A DNA stretch of 64,000 nt from Sedimenticola sp. (GTDB lineage: Bacteria > Pseudomonadota > Gammaproteobacteria > Chromatiales > Chromatiaceae): contig JALXAM010000068.1 of the NCBI GenBank assembly GCA_026992075.1, positions 38,474 to 102,473 of the forward strand, in the 5' to 3' direction. The position numbers were made by a program, and so were the translations under genes. Below are positions 10,412 to 18,414 of the stretch, piece by piece. Every line of letters starts with the position of its first letter. The first letter of the stretch is position 1. Under the pieces are notes generated by a model, which saw only the letters and a list, made by a program, of their open reading frames with translations, was not told the DNA's origin and did no database searches.

Positions 10412-11608
10412 ATGATCAACCCCATTGGTTCTGACGAGCTGCAACCTCTGTTCGTCTACGACGTGGACGAGCACGAAGCCCTCACCCACGAGGCCGAGAG
10501 CCTGCCTTCCGTAGTCATCACCTCCCAGGCGGCGGGTAACGCCGTGATGATGGGGGGTGGTTATTTCTCGCCCCTGAAGGGCTACATGAACGTGGCCGAC
10601 GCCATGGGCGCCGCCGACAAGATGACCCTCACCGACGGCTCCTTCTTCCCGGTGCCGGTGATGTGCCTCATCGACGACGAGCAGCTGGCCTCCATCGGAG
10701 ACGCCAAGCGCATCGCCCTGCGCGACCCCAACGTGGAAGGCAACCCGGTGCTGGCGGTGATGGATGTCGAGAACATCGAGAAGGTCACCGAAGAGCAGAT
10801 GGGCTTCATGCGCGACAAGGTGTACCGCACCGACGACATGGAGCACCCCGGCGTCGCCACCTGGATGAGCCAGGGCCGCAACGCCCTCTCCGGGCCCATC
10901 AAGGTGCTCAACTTCTCCTACTTCATCACCGACTTCCCCGACACCTTCCGCACCGCGGTGGAGATCCGCAACGAGATCAAGGAGCGCGGCTGGAAGAAGG
11001 TGGTGGCCTTCCAGACCCGCAACCCCATGCACCGCGCCCACGAGGAGCTGTGCCACATGGCCATGGAGCGCCTCGGCTGCGACGGCCTGGTGATCCACAT
11101 GCTGCTGGGCAAGCTCAAGCCGGGCGACATTCCCGCGCCGGTGCGCGATGCCGCCATCCGCAAGATGGTGGAACTCTACTTCCCGCCCAACAGCGTGATG
11201 ATCACCGGCTACGGCTTCGACATGCTCTACGCCGGCCCCCGCGAAGCGGTGCTGCACGCCTACTTCCGCCAGAACATGGGTGCCGACTACTTCATCGTCG
11301 GTCGCGACCATGCCGGCGTGGGCGACTACTACGGCGCCTTCGACGCCCAGACCATCTTCGACGAGGAGGTGCCCAAGGGCGCGCTGCAGATCGAGATCTT
11401 CAAGGCCGACCACACCGCCTACTCCAAGAAGCTGGGCAAGGTGGTGATGATGCGCGAGGCCCCCGACCACACCAAGGAGGACTTCGTGCTGCTGTCGGGC
11501 ACCAAGGTGCGCGAGATGCTGGGCCGTGGCGAGGCGCCGCCGCCCGAGTTCTCCCGTCCCGAGGTGGCCAAGATCCTCATGGACTACTACCAGTCGCTGA
11601 ACAAGTAA
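10412..11608 (+). CDS. sat: ATP sulfurylase, dissimilatory type
   Basis: Sulfate adenylyltransferase. In sulfur oxidisers it works in reverse, turning adenosine phosphosulfate plus pyrophosphate into ATP and sulfate. The 398 residues show the nucleotide-binding motif QTRNPMHRAHEEL near residue 200 and GRDHAG near 297. This is the single-domain homo-oligomeric Sat, not the CysDN heterodimer and with no APS-kinase domain. Shine-Dalgarno CAGGAGAAAA precedes the ATG. It stands alone: no aprAB, aprM, dsr or sox genes are in the window. The oxidative direction is inferred from the Sat type and the autotrophy gene at 23 kb. Confidence 0.95.
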   Translation: MINPIGSDELQPLFVYDVDEHEALTHEAESLPSVVITSQAAGNAVMMGGGYFSPLKGYMNVADAMGAADKMTLTDGSFFPVPVMCLIDDEQLASIGDAKRIALRDPNVEGNPVLAVMDVENIEKVTEEQMGFMRDKVYRTDDMEHPGVATWMSQGRNALSGPIKVLNFSYFITDFPDTFRTAVEIRNEIKERGWKKVVAFQTRNPMHRAHEELCHMAMERLGCDGLVIHMLLGKLKPGDIPAPVRDAAIRKMVELYFPPNSVMITGYGFDMLYAGPREAVLHAYFRQNMGADYFIVGRDHAGVGDYYGAFDAQTIFDEEVPKGALQIEIFKADHTAYSKKLGKVVMMREAPDHTKEDFVLLSGTKVREMLGRGEAPPPEFSRPEVAKILMDYYQSLNK

Positions 11609-11631
11609 GGCTTGCCAGCCTGGTAGAATCG

Positions 11632-11661
11632 AAGCCCGCCGACCGGCGGGCTTTTTATTTT
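11632..11661 (+). terminator. Rho-independent terminator after sat
   Basis: AAGCCCGCC (11632-11640), loop GACC, GGCGGGCTT (11645-11653), then TTTATTTT. A textbook stem and U-tract 23 bases after the sat stop codon. Confidence 0.88.
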
Positions 11662-11685
11662 CGACGGCCTGCCGCTGTTTCGGGA

Positions 11686-11786
11686 CAGGGCGCCATCCCC
11701 TTCAGCGGGATTTCGGAGGCAGGATGCCGACGCAAATCCTGCAGGGAGGTATTCACGGCGGTCCCGATGAAGGGGATGGCGCCCTG
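11686..11786 (+). repeat. 101-bp palindromic element with 19-bp perfect arms
   Basis: CAGGGCGCCATCCCCTTCA at 11686-11704 recurs as its exact reverse complement at 11768-11786. Between the arms, 11741-11765 carries on the minus strand a core close to the one at 10042-10060 (CCGTGAATAC followed by TCCCTG). The element therefore belongs to the same repeat family as the centre of the pyrF-sat gap. It has no coding potential. Confidence 0.7.
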
Positions 11787-11800
11787 GCTGCGGAAAGCGT

Positions 11801-12415
11801 GTGAGTGACCAGCAGATGGGAAAAGACAAAGCCTACAGGATCATCGAGAGCGAGGAGGCCTGGCAGGGTTTCCTCGAACTGAAACGCTACCGCCTGCAGC
11901 ACAGCTGCTTCGCCGGCGGCTGGTGCCCGGAGCTGGTGCGCGAGCGGGTGGAGGGGAATCACGCCGTGTCGGTGCTGCTCTACGACCCCCGCGAGGATGC
12001 CGTGGTGCTCATCGAGCAGTTCCGCATCGGCGCCCTGGGGCACCAGGAGCCGCCCTGGCTGCTGGAGACCGTGGGCGGTTACCGGGAGGAGGGCGAGTCT
12101 CCGGAGGAGGTGGCGCGGCGCGAGACCCGGGAGGAGGCCGGCTGCGATCTGGAGCGGCTCATCCCCATCGGCACCTTCTTCACCACCCCTGGCTGGTGCG
12201 GCGAGCGCATCACGCTGTACTGCGGACTGGTGGACAGCCGTGGCGCCGGCGGGGTCCACGGCCTGGACGAGGAGGGGGAGGACATCCGGGTGGTGGTGAT
12301 GCCGGCCGGGGAGGCCATCGGCGAGCTGTTCCGCCACGCCAACTCCACCTCCATTGTGGTGGGGCTGCAGTGGCTGGCGGCCAACCGGGAACGGATCAGG
12401 CGGGGCGAAGCCTGA
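11801..12415 (+). CDS. nudF: ADP-ribose pyrophosphatase (Nudix hydrolase, NudF type)
   Basis: Hydrolyses ADP-ribose to AMP and ribose 5-phosphate. The Nudix box GYREEGESPEEVARRETREE (continuing AGC) is complete near residue 90, and the ADP-ribose-pyrophosphatase hallmarks VVLIEQFR and TFFTTPGWCGERI flank it. 204 residues, close to the usual 209. The start is taken as the GTG at 11801; the ATG at 11816 (MGKDKAYRI) is equally possible. It converges on the GNAT gene and overlaps its 3' end by 20 bp. Confidence 0.88.
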   Translation: MSDQQMGKDKAYRIIESEEAWQGFLELKRYRLQHSCFAGGWCPELVRERVEGNHAVSVLLYDPREDAVVLIEQFRIGALGHQEPPWLLETVGGYREEGESPEEVARRETREEAGCDLERLIPIGTFFTTPGWCGERITLYCGLVDSRGAGGVHGLDEEGEDIRVVVMPAGEAIGELFRHANSTSIVVGLQWLAANRERIRRGEA

Positions 12416-12833
12416 GCTCCATGCGCCGGTGGGGAATGCCGGCATCCTCGAACACCTCCCCCAGGGCGCGAAAACCGGCCCGCTCGTAGAAGGGCACCGC
12501 CTCGAGCTGGGCGCTGAGCACCAGCCGCTCGAGTCCTCTCCTGCGCCCTTCCTCCACCATCGCCCGGAGCAGGGCGGTGCCTACTCCACGCCCGCGCCAA
12601 GGGCGAACCACCGCCATGCGGCCGATGTGCCCCTCGGGCAGCAGCCTCGCCATGCCGATGGGATGGCCTCGTCGGTCCTCTGCCAGCAGGTGGAAGGCTT
12701 GCGCGTCCCGGCCGTCCCATTCCAATTCCAGCGGCACCCCCTGCTCCTGCACGAACACCTGTTCCCGCACCAGCTGCAGCGCCTCCCAGTCCTCCGGCCA
12801 CCGGGCGCGCCGGATATGGAAAGGCTCACTCAT
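12396..12833 (-). CDS. GNAT family N-acetyltransferase
   Basis: Acetyl-CoA-dependent N-acetyltransferase of unknown substrate. The 145 residues contain motif A as IGRMAVVRPWRGRGVGTALLRAM (acetyl-CoA pyrophosphate loop R-G-R-G-V-G) and the C-terminal motif EAVPFYERAGFRALGEVFEDAGIPHRRM, which resembles the ElaA/YjcF subgroup. The frame extends upstream to 13013, but the family N-terminus is MSEPFHIRRARW at 12833. That start overlaps the roxA end by 8 bp, so the two genes form an operon. Confidence 0.87.
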   Translation of the reverse strand: MSEPFHIRRARWPEDWEALQLVREQVFVQEQGVPLELEWDGRDAQAFHLLAEDRRGHPIGMARLLPEGHIGRMAVVRPWRGRGVGTALLRAMVEEGRRRGLERLVLSAQLEAVPFYERAGFRALGEVFEDAGIPHRRMELRLRPA

Positions 12834-13983
12834 CGTGCCATTCCAGCTGGCCCTGGTTGAACAGCCCGGCCAGGAGCTGCATACAGGGCTCCCGGTACGG
12901 CTCGGGGAGCAGCGCCTCTTTTCCCAGAGAAGGGGCGCTGCAGAGCCGCTCCAGCCACTCCTCCGGCAGCTTCGTGGGGCGGGCCTCTCCGCTGGTGAAG
13001 AGCCAGTAGCCACCGGCCCCGCGCCGGCACCAGGCGAAGCGGGCGAAGGGGTGGCGCTGCAGCCGCGCGCCTGCTGCCAGTCGCGTTTCCAGGGTTTCCT
13101 GAGAGAGCGGTTCGTCGGGCGGCTCGATGGCCAGGTGGGGCTTCACCTCGGTCATGAAGCTGCCGAACCAGGCCTCGCGCAGTTCGTCGTTCGCCAGCCA
13201 CCGGTCCAGCGCCTCGAAGGTATGGTTGCGTGTCGCCGAGGGAATTCGGCCGGGCTGCCGGGTGGGTGCCAGGAACGGATCCCGGTAGTGCTCCCCGGGT
13301 GGTATCCGCTCCAGCAGGAATTGGGCGAAGCTGTCGAACAGCTCCTGGTGGGAGGGCGCCCGCAGGCCCACCGACCAGTTCATGGTGGGCGTTTCGGCGA
13401 CGCCCCAGTGGGCCACCCCCGGCGGCAGGTAGAGGACGTCGCCCTGTTCCAGCACCCACTGCTGTTTCGGCTCGAACTCCGCCAGGATGCGCACCGGCAG
13501 ATCGGGCAGGAGCTCGTGGGAAACGGGGTCGGGATCGATCATCCAGCGCCTTCGGCCGCTTCCCTGTACCAGGAAGACATCATAGGTGTCGATGTGCGGC
13601 CCCACCGAGCCCCCAGGCGCGGCGTAGCTCACCATCACGTCGTCGAACCGCCAGGAGGGGATGAAGCGGAAGGGTTCCAGCAGCCGTGCCACCTCCGGCA
13701 GGAACTTGTCCACGTCCTGCACCAGCAGGGTCCAGTTCTCCTCCGGCAGGGAGAGGAAGGTCTGCTCGTCGAATGGACCATGTTGCAGTTCCCAGCGGTT
13801 GTCGCCGCGGTCGGTCACCAGGCGGGATTCCACCGCCGGCTCGCAAGCCAGCCCCGCCAGCTCCTCCGGCGAGAGCGGAAAGTCGTATTCCCGGAGCGCA
13901 CCCGGCATGTGGAGCGGACGCCGTTGCCAGTACTCCGCCAGAAAGGTTTCCAGCGTGATGCCAGGAGGGAGCTGCAGTTTCAT
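12826..13983 (-). CDS. roxA: Ribosomal oxygenase RoxA (50S L16 arginine hydroxylase, YcfD-like)
   Basis: Fe(II)/2-oxoglutarate oxygenase of the JmjC/cupin fold that, in E. coli, hydroxylates an arginine of ribosomal protein L16. The 385 residues show GPHIDTYDVFLVQ (HxD iron ligands) and the distal His in LPPGVAHWGVA, plus the YcfD-typical start LEVERY-like segment ETFLAEYWQRRPLHMPGAL. The family length is about 370-390. It is followed by the overlapping GNAT gene and lies upstream of the tRNA-Ser cluster on the opposite strand. Confidence 0.92.
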   Translation of the reverse strand: MKLQLPPGITLETFLAEYWQRRPLHMPGALREYDFPLSPEELAGLACEPAVESRLVTDRGDNRWELQHGPFDEQTFLSLPEENWTLLVQDVDKFLPEVARLLEPFRFIPSWRFDDVMVSYAAPGGSVGPHIDTYDVFLVQGSGRRRWMIDPDPVSHELLPDLPVRILAEFEPKQQWVLEQGDVLYLPPGVAHWGVAETPTMNWSVGLRAPSHQELFDSFAQFLLERIPPGEHYRDPFLAPTRQPGRIPSATRNHTFEALDRWLANDELREAWFGSFMTEVKPHLAIEPPDEPLSQETLETRLAAGARLQRHPFARFAWCRRGAGGYWLFTSGEARPTKLPEEWLERLCSAPSLGKEALLPEPYREPCMQLLAGLFNQGQLEWHDE

Positions 13984-14057
13984 GGGGCAATCATACCCCG
14001 AGAGGCGGGCCCGCCGTTTTCAATTCCCTGTCGATTCCGGTATCCTTTGGCGCCCGT

Positions 14058-14147
14058 GGAGAGGTGGCAGAGCGGTTGAATGCACCGGTCTTGAAAACCG
14101 GCAGGGGTTAACGCCCCTCCAGGGTTCGAATCCCTGCCTCTCCGCCA
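14058..14147 (+). tRNA. tRNA-Ser (anticodon TGA)
   Basis: 90 nt. Acceptor stem GGAGAGG pairs with CCTCTCC. The anticodon loop CTTGAAA gives TGA and is closed by CCGGT/ACCGG. There is a long class II variable arm, T arm AGGGTTCGAATCCCT, and an encoded CCA. Confidence 0.96.
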
Positions 14148-14162
14148 TTCTCCCTCATTGCC

Positions 14163-14287
14163 GGAGAGGTGCCGGAGCTGGCCGAACGGGCTTGACTCGA
14201 CAAGCGGCGCAGCCGCGCAGGACGCCGGAGCGTAGCGACGGCGCCCCGAAGGGGTGAGGCCGCAGGCCGAATCAAATCAAGTGACCC
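14163..14287 (+). pseudogene. Broken tRNA-Ser(CGA) copy interrupted after the anticodon
   Basis: Bases 14163-14200 are identical to the first 38 bases of the intact tRNA-Ser(CGA) at 14329, ending exactly on the anticodon CGA. After a 74-bp insert, the sequence resumes at 14275-14287 with AATCAAGTGACCC, which is the next 13 bases of the tRNA. It then diverges, without a T arm or acceptor 3' strand. The insert is a string of small GC hairpins, such as CCCC-GAA-GGGG and GGCC-GCA-GGCC, and another (CACGC-GAA-GCGTG) follows at about 14291-14303. Most likely a decayed tandem duplicate. Confidence 0.75.
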
Positions 14288-14328
14288 ACTCACGCGAAGC
14301 GTGAGTTGAAACAAGGCGACCGTTTTTC

Positions 14329-14419
14329 GGAGAGGTGCCGGAGCTGGCCGAACGGGCTTGACTCGAAATCAAGTGACCCCTCACGGGGTCCGTGGGTTCG
14401 AATCCCACCCTCTCCGCCA
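14329..14419 (+). tRNA. tRNA-Ser (anticodon CGA)
   Basis: 91 nt. Acceptor GGAGAGG pairs with CCTCTCC. The anticodon stem CTTGA/TCAAG encloses the loop CTCGAAA, giving CGA. There is a class II variable arm, T arm GTGGGTTCGAATCCCAC, and an encoded CCA. The sequence just downstream turns AT-rich, as at many tRNA integration sites. Confidence 0.96.
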
Positions 14420-14424
14420 TCTAA

Positions 14425-14760
14425 TCAAAAAAATTGTAATAAAAGCAATCTGTTATCAAGCATCAACCAACTGCTACCCCCAACCAGTCCCCCAATTAAA
14501 CCCTTTTCCCATACCATCCAGTGGCGCCCACGAGCGTCTGCCCACCCACCACTACACTCTGCCAAGGATTTGATAATCGCTTTGATCGCCTGCTGCTGTT
14601 CCGGCGGCAGGCTGTCCCACTGGCTTGCCATTCCGATTGCCTCGTAACTCAACTCCGACAGCTTTACCGCTCGGTCGTCCTGTTCGCTATAGAGCCTGGC
14701 CACGGGCACGCCGAGGGTTTTGGCGAGGCCATGAGCTGGCTTGGGGTGCCATGTTGTCAT
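14425..14760 (-). pseudogene. Truncated phage-repressor-like (XRE family) gene remnant
   Basis: The 111-residue frame begins where an XRE/Cro-CI protein would leave its helix-turn-helix: GLAKTLGVPVARLYSEQDD, then SLPPEQQQAIKAIIKSL, a pattern typical of the C-terminal half of short phage-type repressors. The DNA-binding half is missing, and the frame starts 6 bp from the DUF72 gene end. The C-terminus runs into AT-rich sequence next to the tRNA-Ser 3' end. I read it as the residue of a tRNA-integrated element; the family assignment rests on a short segment. Confidence 0.5.
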
Positions 14761-14766
14761 CCGGAA

Positions 14767-15558
14767 TCAGCGGTCCCGCTCGCCCCTTGTTTCGCCAAGT
14801 TCGAGGATATATCCGTCCCGGAGATCCGACCGAGAGCCGACCAACACCCGGAACCTCCGTGCATCCTCCACCATCCGGTCGTTGTTGAACAGCACCAGGT
14901 TGGGCCAGGCACGGCTCAGCCTGTTGCGCAGCTCGGCCAGCTCGGCGTCCCTGTATTGATAGTGGTAGTGATAGGCGGGGCGTCCGTGGAGGCGGAAATA
15001 ACGCAGCCCACGGCCCACCGGGCGGCGCAGGAAGGGATCCACGGCGTGGATCAGCCGCAGGTCGCGTAGCAGGGGACGGAGCAGTTCGTCGGTCCAGGCA
15101 TCGCCGCGGGGTTCGAAGGCGAAGCGGAGCCCTTCCCGCGGCGCTTCGGTGAAGAAACGGCGTAGTCTTTCAAGGTTTGCGGCGTTGGGCTGGAAGCTGC
15201 GGGGAAGCTGGAAGAGCACCACCTGTGCCTGCAGCGCCAGGGCGATCTCCAGCGTCCGTTCCCAAGCCATGTGGGTGACGGCATTCCAACGGAAGCCTCC
15301 CGCCTGCTGCAGTTGCCGGGGGGAGAGGGGCTCACGCAGCCGGCGGTAGGTGGGGCTTTTGGGCTCGTGGGTGATGAGCTGCCAGGCCTTGAGGGTGAAC
15401 AGGAAATCCCTGGGTGCCTGTTCGCGCCAGCCTCGCGCGGTTCGCGGCCGGGGTGGCTGGTAGAAGGTCTGCTGGATCTCCACCAGGTCGAAATCCTGGA
15501 AGGTGCGGGCGTGGGATTCGGCGAACCCGCAGGTTCCTACCCGGATGCGGCTGCTCAT
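14767..15558 (-). CDS. DUF72 family protein (YecE-like)
   Basis: TIM-barrel protein of unknown biochemical function. Recognised by IRVGTCGFAESHARTFQDFDLVEIQQTFYQPP at the N-terminus, the segment FLFTLKAWQLITHEP, RFAFEPRGDAW in the middle and the C-terminal RYFRLHGRPAYHYHYQYRDAELAEL, the usual DUF72 landmarks. 263 residues from MSSRIRVG; an ATG at 15600 would add 14 residues that do not look conserved. No functional partner is evident in the neighbourhood. Confidence 0.85.
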   Translation of the reverse strand: MSSRIRVGTCGFAESHARTFQDFDLVEIQQTFYQPPRPRTARGWREQAPRDFLFTLKAWQLITHEPKSPTYRRLREPLSPRQLQQAGGFRWNAVTHMAWERTLEIALALQAQVVLFQLPRSFQPNAANLERLRRFFTEAPREGLRFAFEPRGDAWTDELLRPLLRDLRLIHAVDPFLRRPVGRGLRYFRLHGRPAYHYHYQYRDAELAELRNRLSRAWPNLVLFNNDRMVEDARRFRVLVGSRSDLRDGYILELGETRGERDR

Positions 15559-15861
15559 GGGACGGCCGGTAACTTCAACCTTCGCCTTGCCGGATCGCAT
15601 CGTCCGATCGGGGATGGGACAACAGTTGGAGGTGCACAGGTGCTGCCCAGCGGCTGGTAGCCCGGCAACAGCCCCTGGAGTCGTCGTGAAAACGGAGACG
15701 GCATGATGGAATTCTCCCTACTTTTCCAAGTCTTGCCGTCCATTGCAGCATGGAATTGGGCCCGTTGCCACAGGGGTCGAAAGGATGAACCTCGCCTATG
15801 TTCAATCACCAGCTCCGGCGGTAAACTTCGCACCTTGGATTCAAGCCGGCGAGGTTTCCAG

Positions 15862-16443
15862 TTGCTCTCGTTACCCAGAATTTCACTGTTGCTTCTGTGC
15901 GGGTTGCTGCTCGGCCAGGGCGGAGTGAATGCGGTCACCGACCGTTATGACGAGATCACCCGCGACCAGGATTTCGACGTGGTGGAGAAACCCTGGAAAG
16001 AGGAGCGTGGTGAGATTCCGCCCTTGCCTGGCCAGGGAGACTGGACGGAGGTGCGGCTGGACACCCTTCCCAAGAACCAACATGCATTTCTCGATCTCAA
16101 CAGCCTCGGCGTGGGGCGGCAGGACCAGGTGGTGCGCTACTGGATCCGCATCCGCTCCAATGGTGGTGGCGAGATGATCACCTATGAAGGCATGCATTGC
16201 GGCCAGCGCAACTACATCGTCTACGCCTATGCCCACCCCAGGAGGAAACCGCCCGTTCGCAAGGTGAGCCTGCCCAAGTGGAAGCCGGTGGAGGGACGGG
16301 CGCTGAATGCCTACCGCGAGGAGCTGATGCGGGATGTCTTCTGTTCCGGGGAGGTGCCCCGCACCCTGCGCCAGATCCGCCAGGCAGCGCGCGGCCGTTA
16401 CGAGCAGATGAATCCCTTCGACAACTGGACCAACGATGACTGA
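15862..16443 (+). CDS. CNP1-like family exported protein
   Basis: Proteobacterial periplasmic protein of unknown function (CNP1-like domain). The mature part begins after the hydrophobic segment ISLLLLCGLLLGQGGVNA and contains the family features DWTEVRLDTLPKNQHAFLDLNSLGVGRQDQVVRYWIRI and a Cys pair (MHCGQRNY and DVFCSGEV). The open frame reaches back to an ATG at 15703, but its first 50 residues look non-coding. I prefer the TTG at 15862, which follows GAGG and starts a plausible signal peptide; the start is uncertain. The stop overlaps the parE start by 8 bp. Confidence 0.72.
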   Translation: MLSLPRISLLLLCGLLLGQGGVNAVTDRYDEITRDQDFDVVEKPWKEERGEIPPLPGQGDWTEVRLDTLPKNQHAFLDLNSLGVGRQDQVVRYWIRIRSNGGGEMITYEGMHCGQRNYIVYAYAHPRRKPPVRKVSLPKWKPVEGRALNAYREELMRDVFCSGEVPRTLRQIRQAARGRYEQMNPFDNWTNDD

Positions 16444-18352
16444 CGCCTACGACGCCTCCGCCATCGAGGTGCTCAGCGGCCTCGAGCCGGTGCGCAAGCG
16501 GCCCGGCATGTATACCGACACCAGCCGTCCCAACCACCTGGCGCAGGAGGTGATCGACAACTCGGTGGACGAGGCCATCGCCGGCTACGCCAAGCGTATC
16601 CAGGTGACCCTGCACGAGGATGGGTCGCTGGAGGTGGAGGACGACGGCCGCGGCATGCCGGTGGACATCCACCCGGAGGAGGGGGTGCCCGGGGTGGAGG
16701 TGATCCTCACCCGGCTCCATGCCGGCGGCAAGTTCTCCAACAAGTCCTACCAGTTCTCCGGTGGGCTGCACGGGGTGGGGGTCTCGGTGGTGAACGCGCT
16801 CTCCCGCCACCTGGAGGTGTGGGTGAAGCGGGACGGCGCCGAGTACAACATCGCCTTCGCCAACGGTGAGAAGATCTCCGACCTGGAGAAGGTGGGGAGC
16901 GTGGGGCGCCGCAATACCGGCACCCGCATCCGCTTCTGGCCCGACGCCCGCTTCTTCGACAGCCCGAAGTTCAACGTGCGCCAGCTCAAGCACGTGTTGC
17001 GCGCCAAGGCGGTGCTCTGCCCGGGCCTGGAGGTGATCTTCCGGGACGAGAACAGCGGCGAGGAGGTGCGCTGGCAGTACGAGGACGGCCTCAAGGACTA
17101 TCTGCTGGAGGCGCTGCAGGGGCTGGAACTGGTCCCCGCCGATCCTTTCACCGGCAGCATGGCGGGCCGGGAGGAGGCGGCGGACTGGGCGGTGGTCTGG
17201 CTGCCGGAGGGAGGCGAACCGGTCACCGAGAGCTACGTCAACCTGATTCCCACCCCCCAGGGGGGTACCCATGTCAACGGTCTGCGCACCGGCCTCACCG
17301 AGGCGGTGCGGGAGTTCTGCGAGTTCCGCAACCTGCTGCCGCGGGGGGTGAAGATCGCTCCCGAGGATGTCTGGGGGCGGGTCAGCTACGTGCTCTCGGT
17401 GAAGCTGGCCGATCCGCAGTTCTCCGGGCAGACCAAGGAGCGGCTCTCCTCGCGGGAATGCGCCGCCTTCGTCTCCGGCGTGGTGAAGGATGCCTTCAGC
17501 CTCTGGCTCAACCAGCACACGGAGGAAGGCGAGCGCATCGCCGGCCTGGCCATCAGCGCAGCTCAGACACGCATGCGCGCCGGGCGCAAGGTGGCGCGCA
17601 AGAAGGTGACCCAGGGGCCGGCCCTGCCCGGAAAGCTGGCCGACTGCGCCTCGGACGACGTGAGCCGTACCGAACTCTTCTTGGTGGAGGGGGATTCGGC
17701 GGGAGGCTCGGCCAAGCAGGCCCGGGACAAGGAGTTCCAGGCCATCATGCCCCTGCGCGGCAAGATCCTGAATACCTGGGAGGTGGACTCCACCGAGGTG
17801 CTGGCCTCCCAGGAGGTGCACGACATCTCCCTGGCCATCGGCGTGGAACCGGGCAGCGACGACCTGAGCAAGCTCCGTTTCGGCAAGATCTGCATCCTGG
17901 CCGACGCCGACTCCGACGGCCTGCACATCGCCACCCTGCTGTGCGCTCTGTTCGTGCGTCACTTTCCGCGCCTGGTGAAGGAGGGCCATGTCTACGTGGC
18001 CATGCCTCCGCTGTATCGCATCGACGTGGGCAAGCAGGTCTTCTACGCCCTGGACGACGCGGAGAAGGAGGGCATCCTGGACCGTATCGAGGCGGAGAAG
18101 ATCAAGGGCAAGGTCAACGTACAGCGCTTCAAGGGGCTGGGCGAGATGAACCCCATGCAGCTGCGGGAGACCACCATCCATCCCGACACCCGGCGGCTGG
18201 TGCAGCTGGCCATGGGGTCGGATGAGGAGACCTACCGGGTGATGGACATGTTGCTGGCCAGGAAACGCGCCGCCGACCGCAAACAGTGGCTGGAGGAACG
18301 GGGCGATCGTGCCGAAGTGGCGCGGGAGCTGCTTGCAGGGGTCGAGGCATGA
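16436..18352 (+). CDS. parE: DNA topoisomerase IV subunit B
   Basis: ATPase subunit of the decatenating topoisomerase, with ParC. The 638 residues contain the GHKL ATPase (RKRPGMYTDTSRPNHLAQEVIDNSVDEA; GGKFSNKSYQFSGGLHGVG), the transducer, and the TOPRIM region (LFLVEGDSAGGSAKQARDKEFQAIMPLRGKILN; DADSDGLHIATLL). The missing long insert of GyrB and the size identify ParE. Start MTDAYDASAIEVL overlaps the preceding gene. parC lies downstream, separated by two DUF302 genes. Confidence 0.96.
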   Translation: MTDAYDASAIEVLSGLEPVRKRPGMYTDTSRPNHLAQEVIDNSVDEAIAGYAKRIQVTLHEDGSLEVEDDGRGMPVDIHPEEGVPGVEVILTRLHAGGKFSNKSYQFSGGLHGVGVSVVNALSRHLEVWVKRDGAEYNIAFANGEKISDLEKVGSVGRRNTGTRIRFWPDARFFDSPKFNVRQLKHVLRAKAVLCPGLEVIFRDENSGEEVRWQYEDGLKDYLLEALQGLELVPADPFTGSMAGREEAADWAVVWLPEGGEPVTESYVNLIPTPQGGTHVNGLRTGLTEAVREFCEFRNLLPRGVKIAPEDVWGRVSYVLSVKLADPQFSGQTKERLSSRECAAFVSGVVKDAFSLWLNQHTEEGERIAGLAISAAQTRMRAGRKVARKKVTQGPALPGKLADCASDDVSRTELFLVEGDSAGGSAKQARDKEFQAIMPLRGKILNTWEVDSTEVLASQEVHDISLAIGVEPGSDDLSKLRFGKICILADADSDGLHIATLLCALFVRHFPRLVKEGHVYVAMPPLYRIDVGKQVFYALDDAEKEGILDRIEAEKIKGKVNVQRFKGLGEMNPMQLRETTIHPDTRRLVQLAMGSDEETYRVMDMLLARKRAADRKQWLEERGDRAEVARELLAGVEA

Positions 18353-18414
18353 GCGGTTCGGATGGCGACAGAGTTTCCAGACGACGAGTAAACAGTGGCT
18401 ACAGGAGAGAAAAG

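Noticed and set aside
14201..14274. Group I intron in tRNA-Ser
   Set aside because: The insert of 74 bp is far below the size of a catalytic intron and the downstream tRNA half is not preserved, so splicing could not restore a tRNA.
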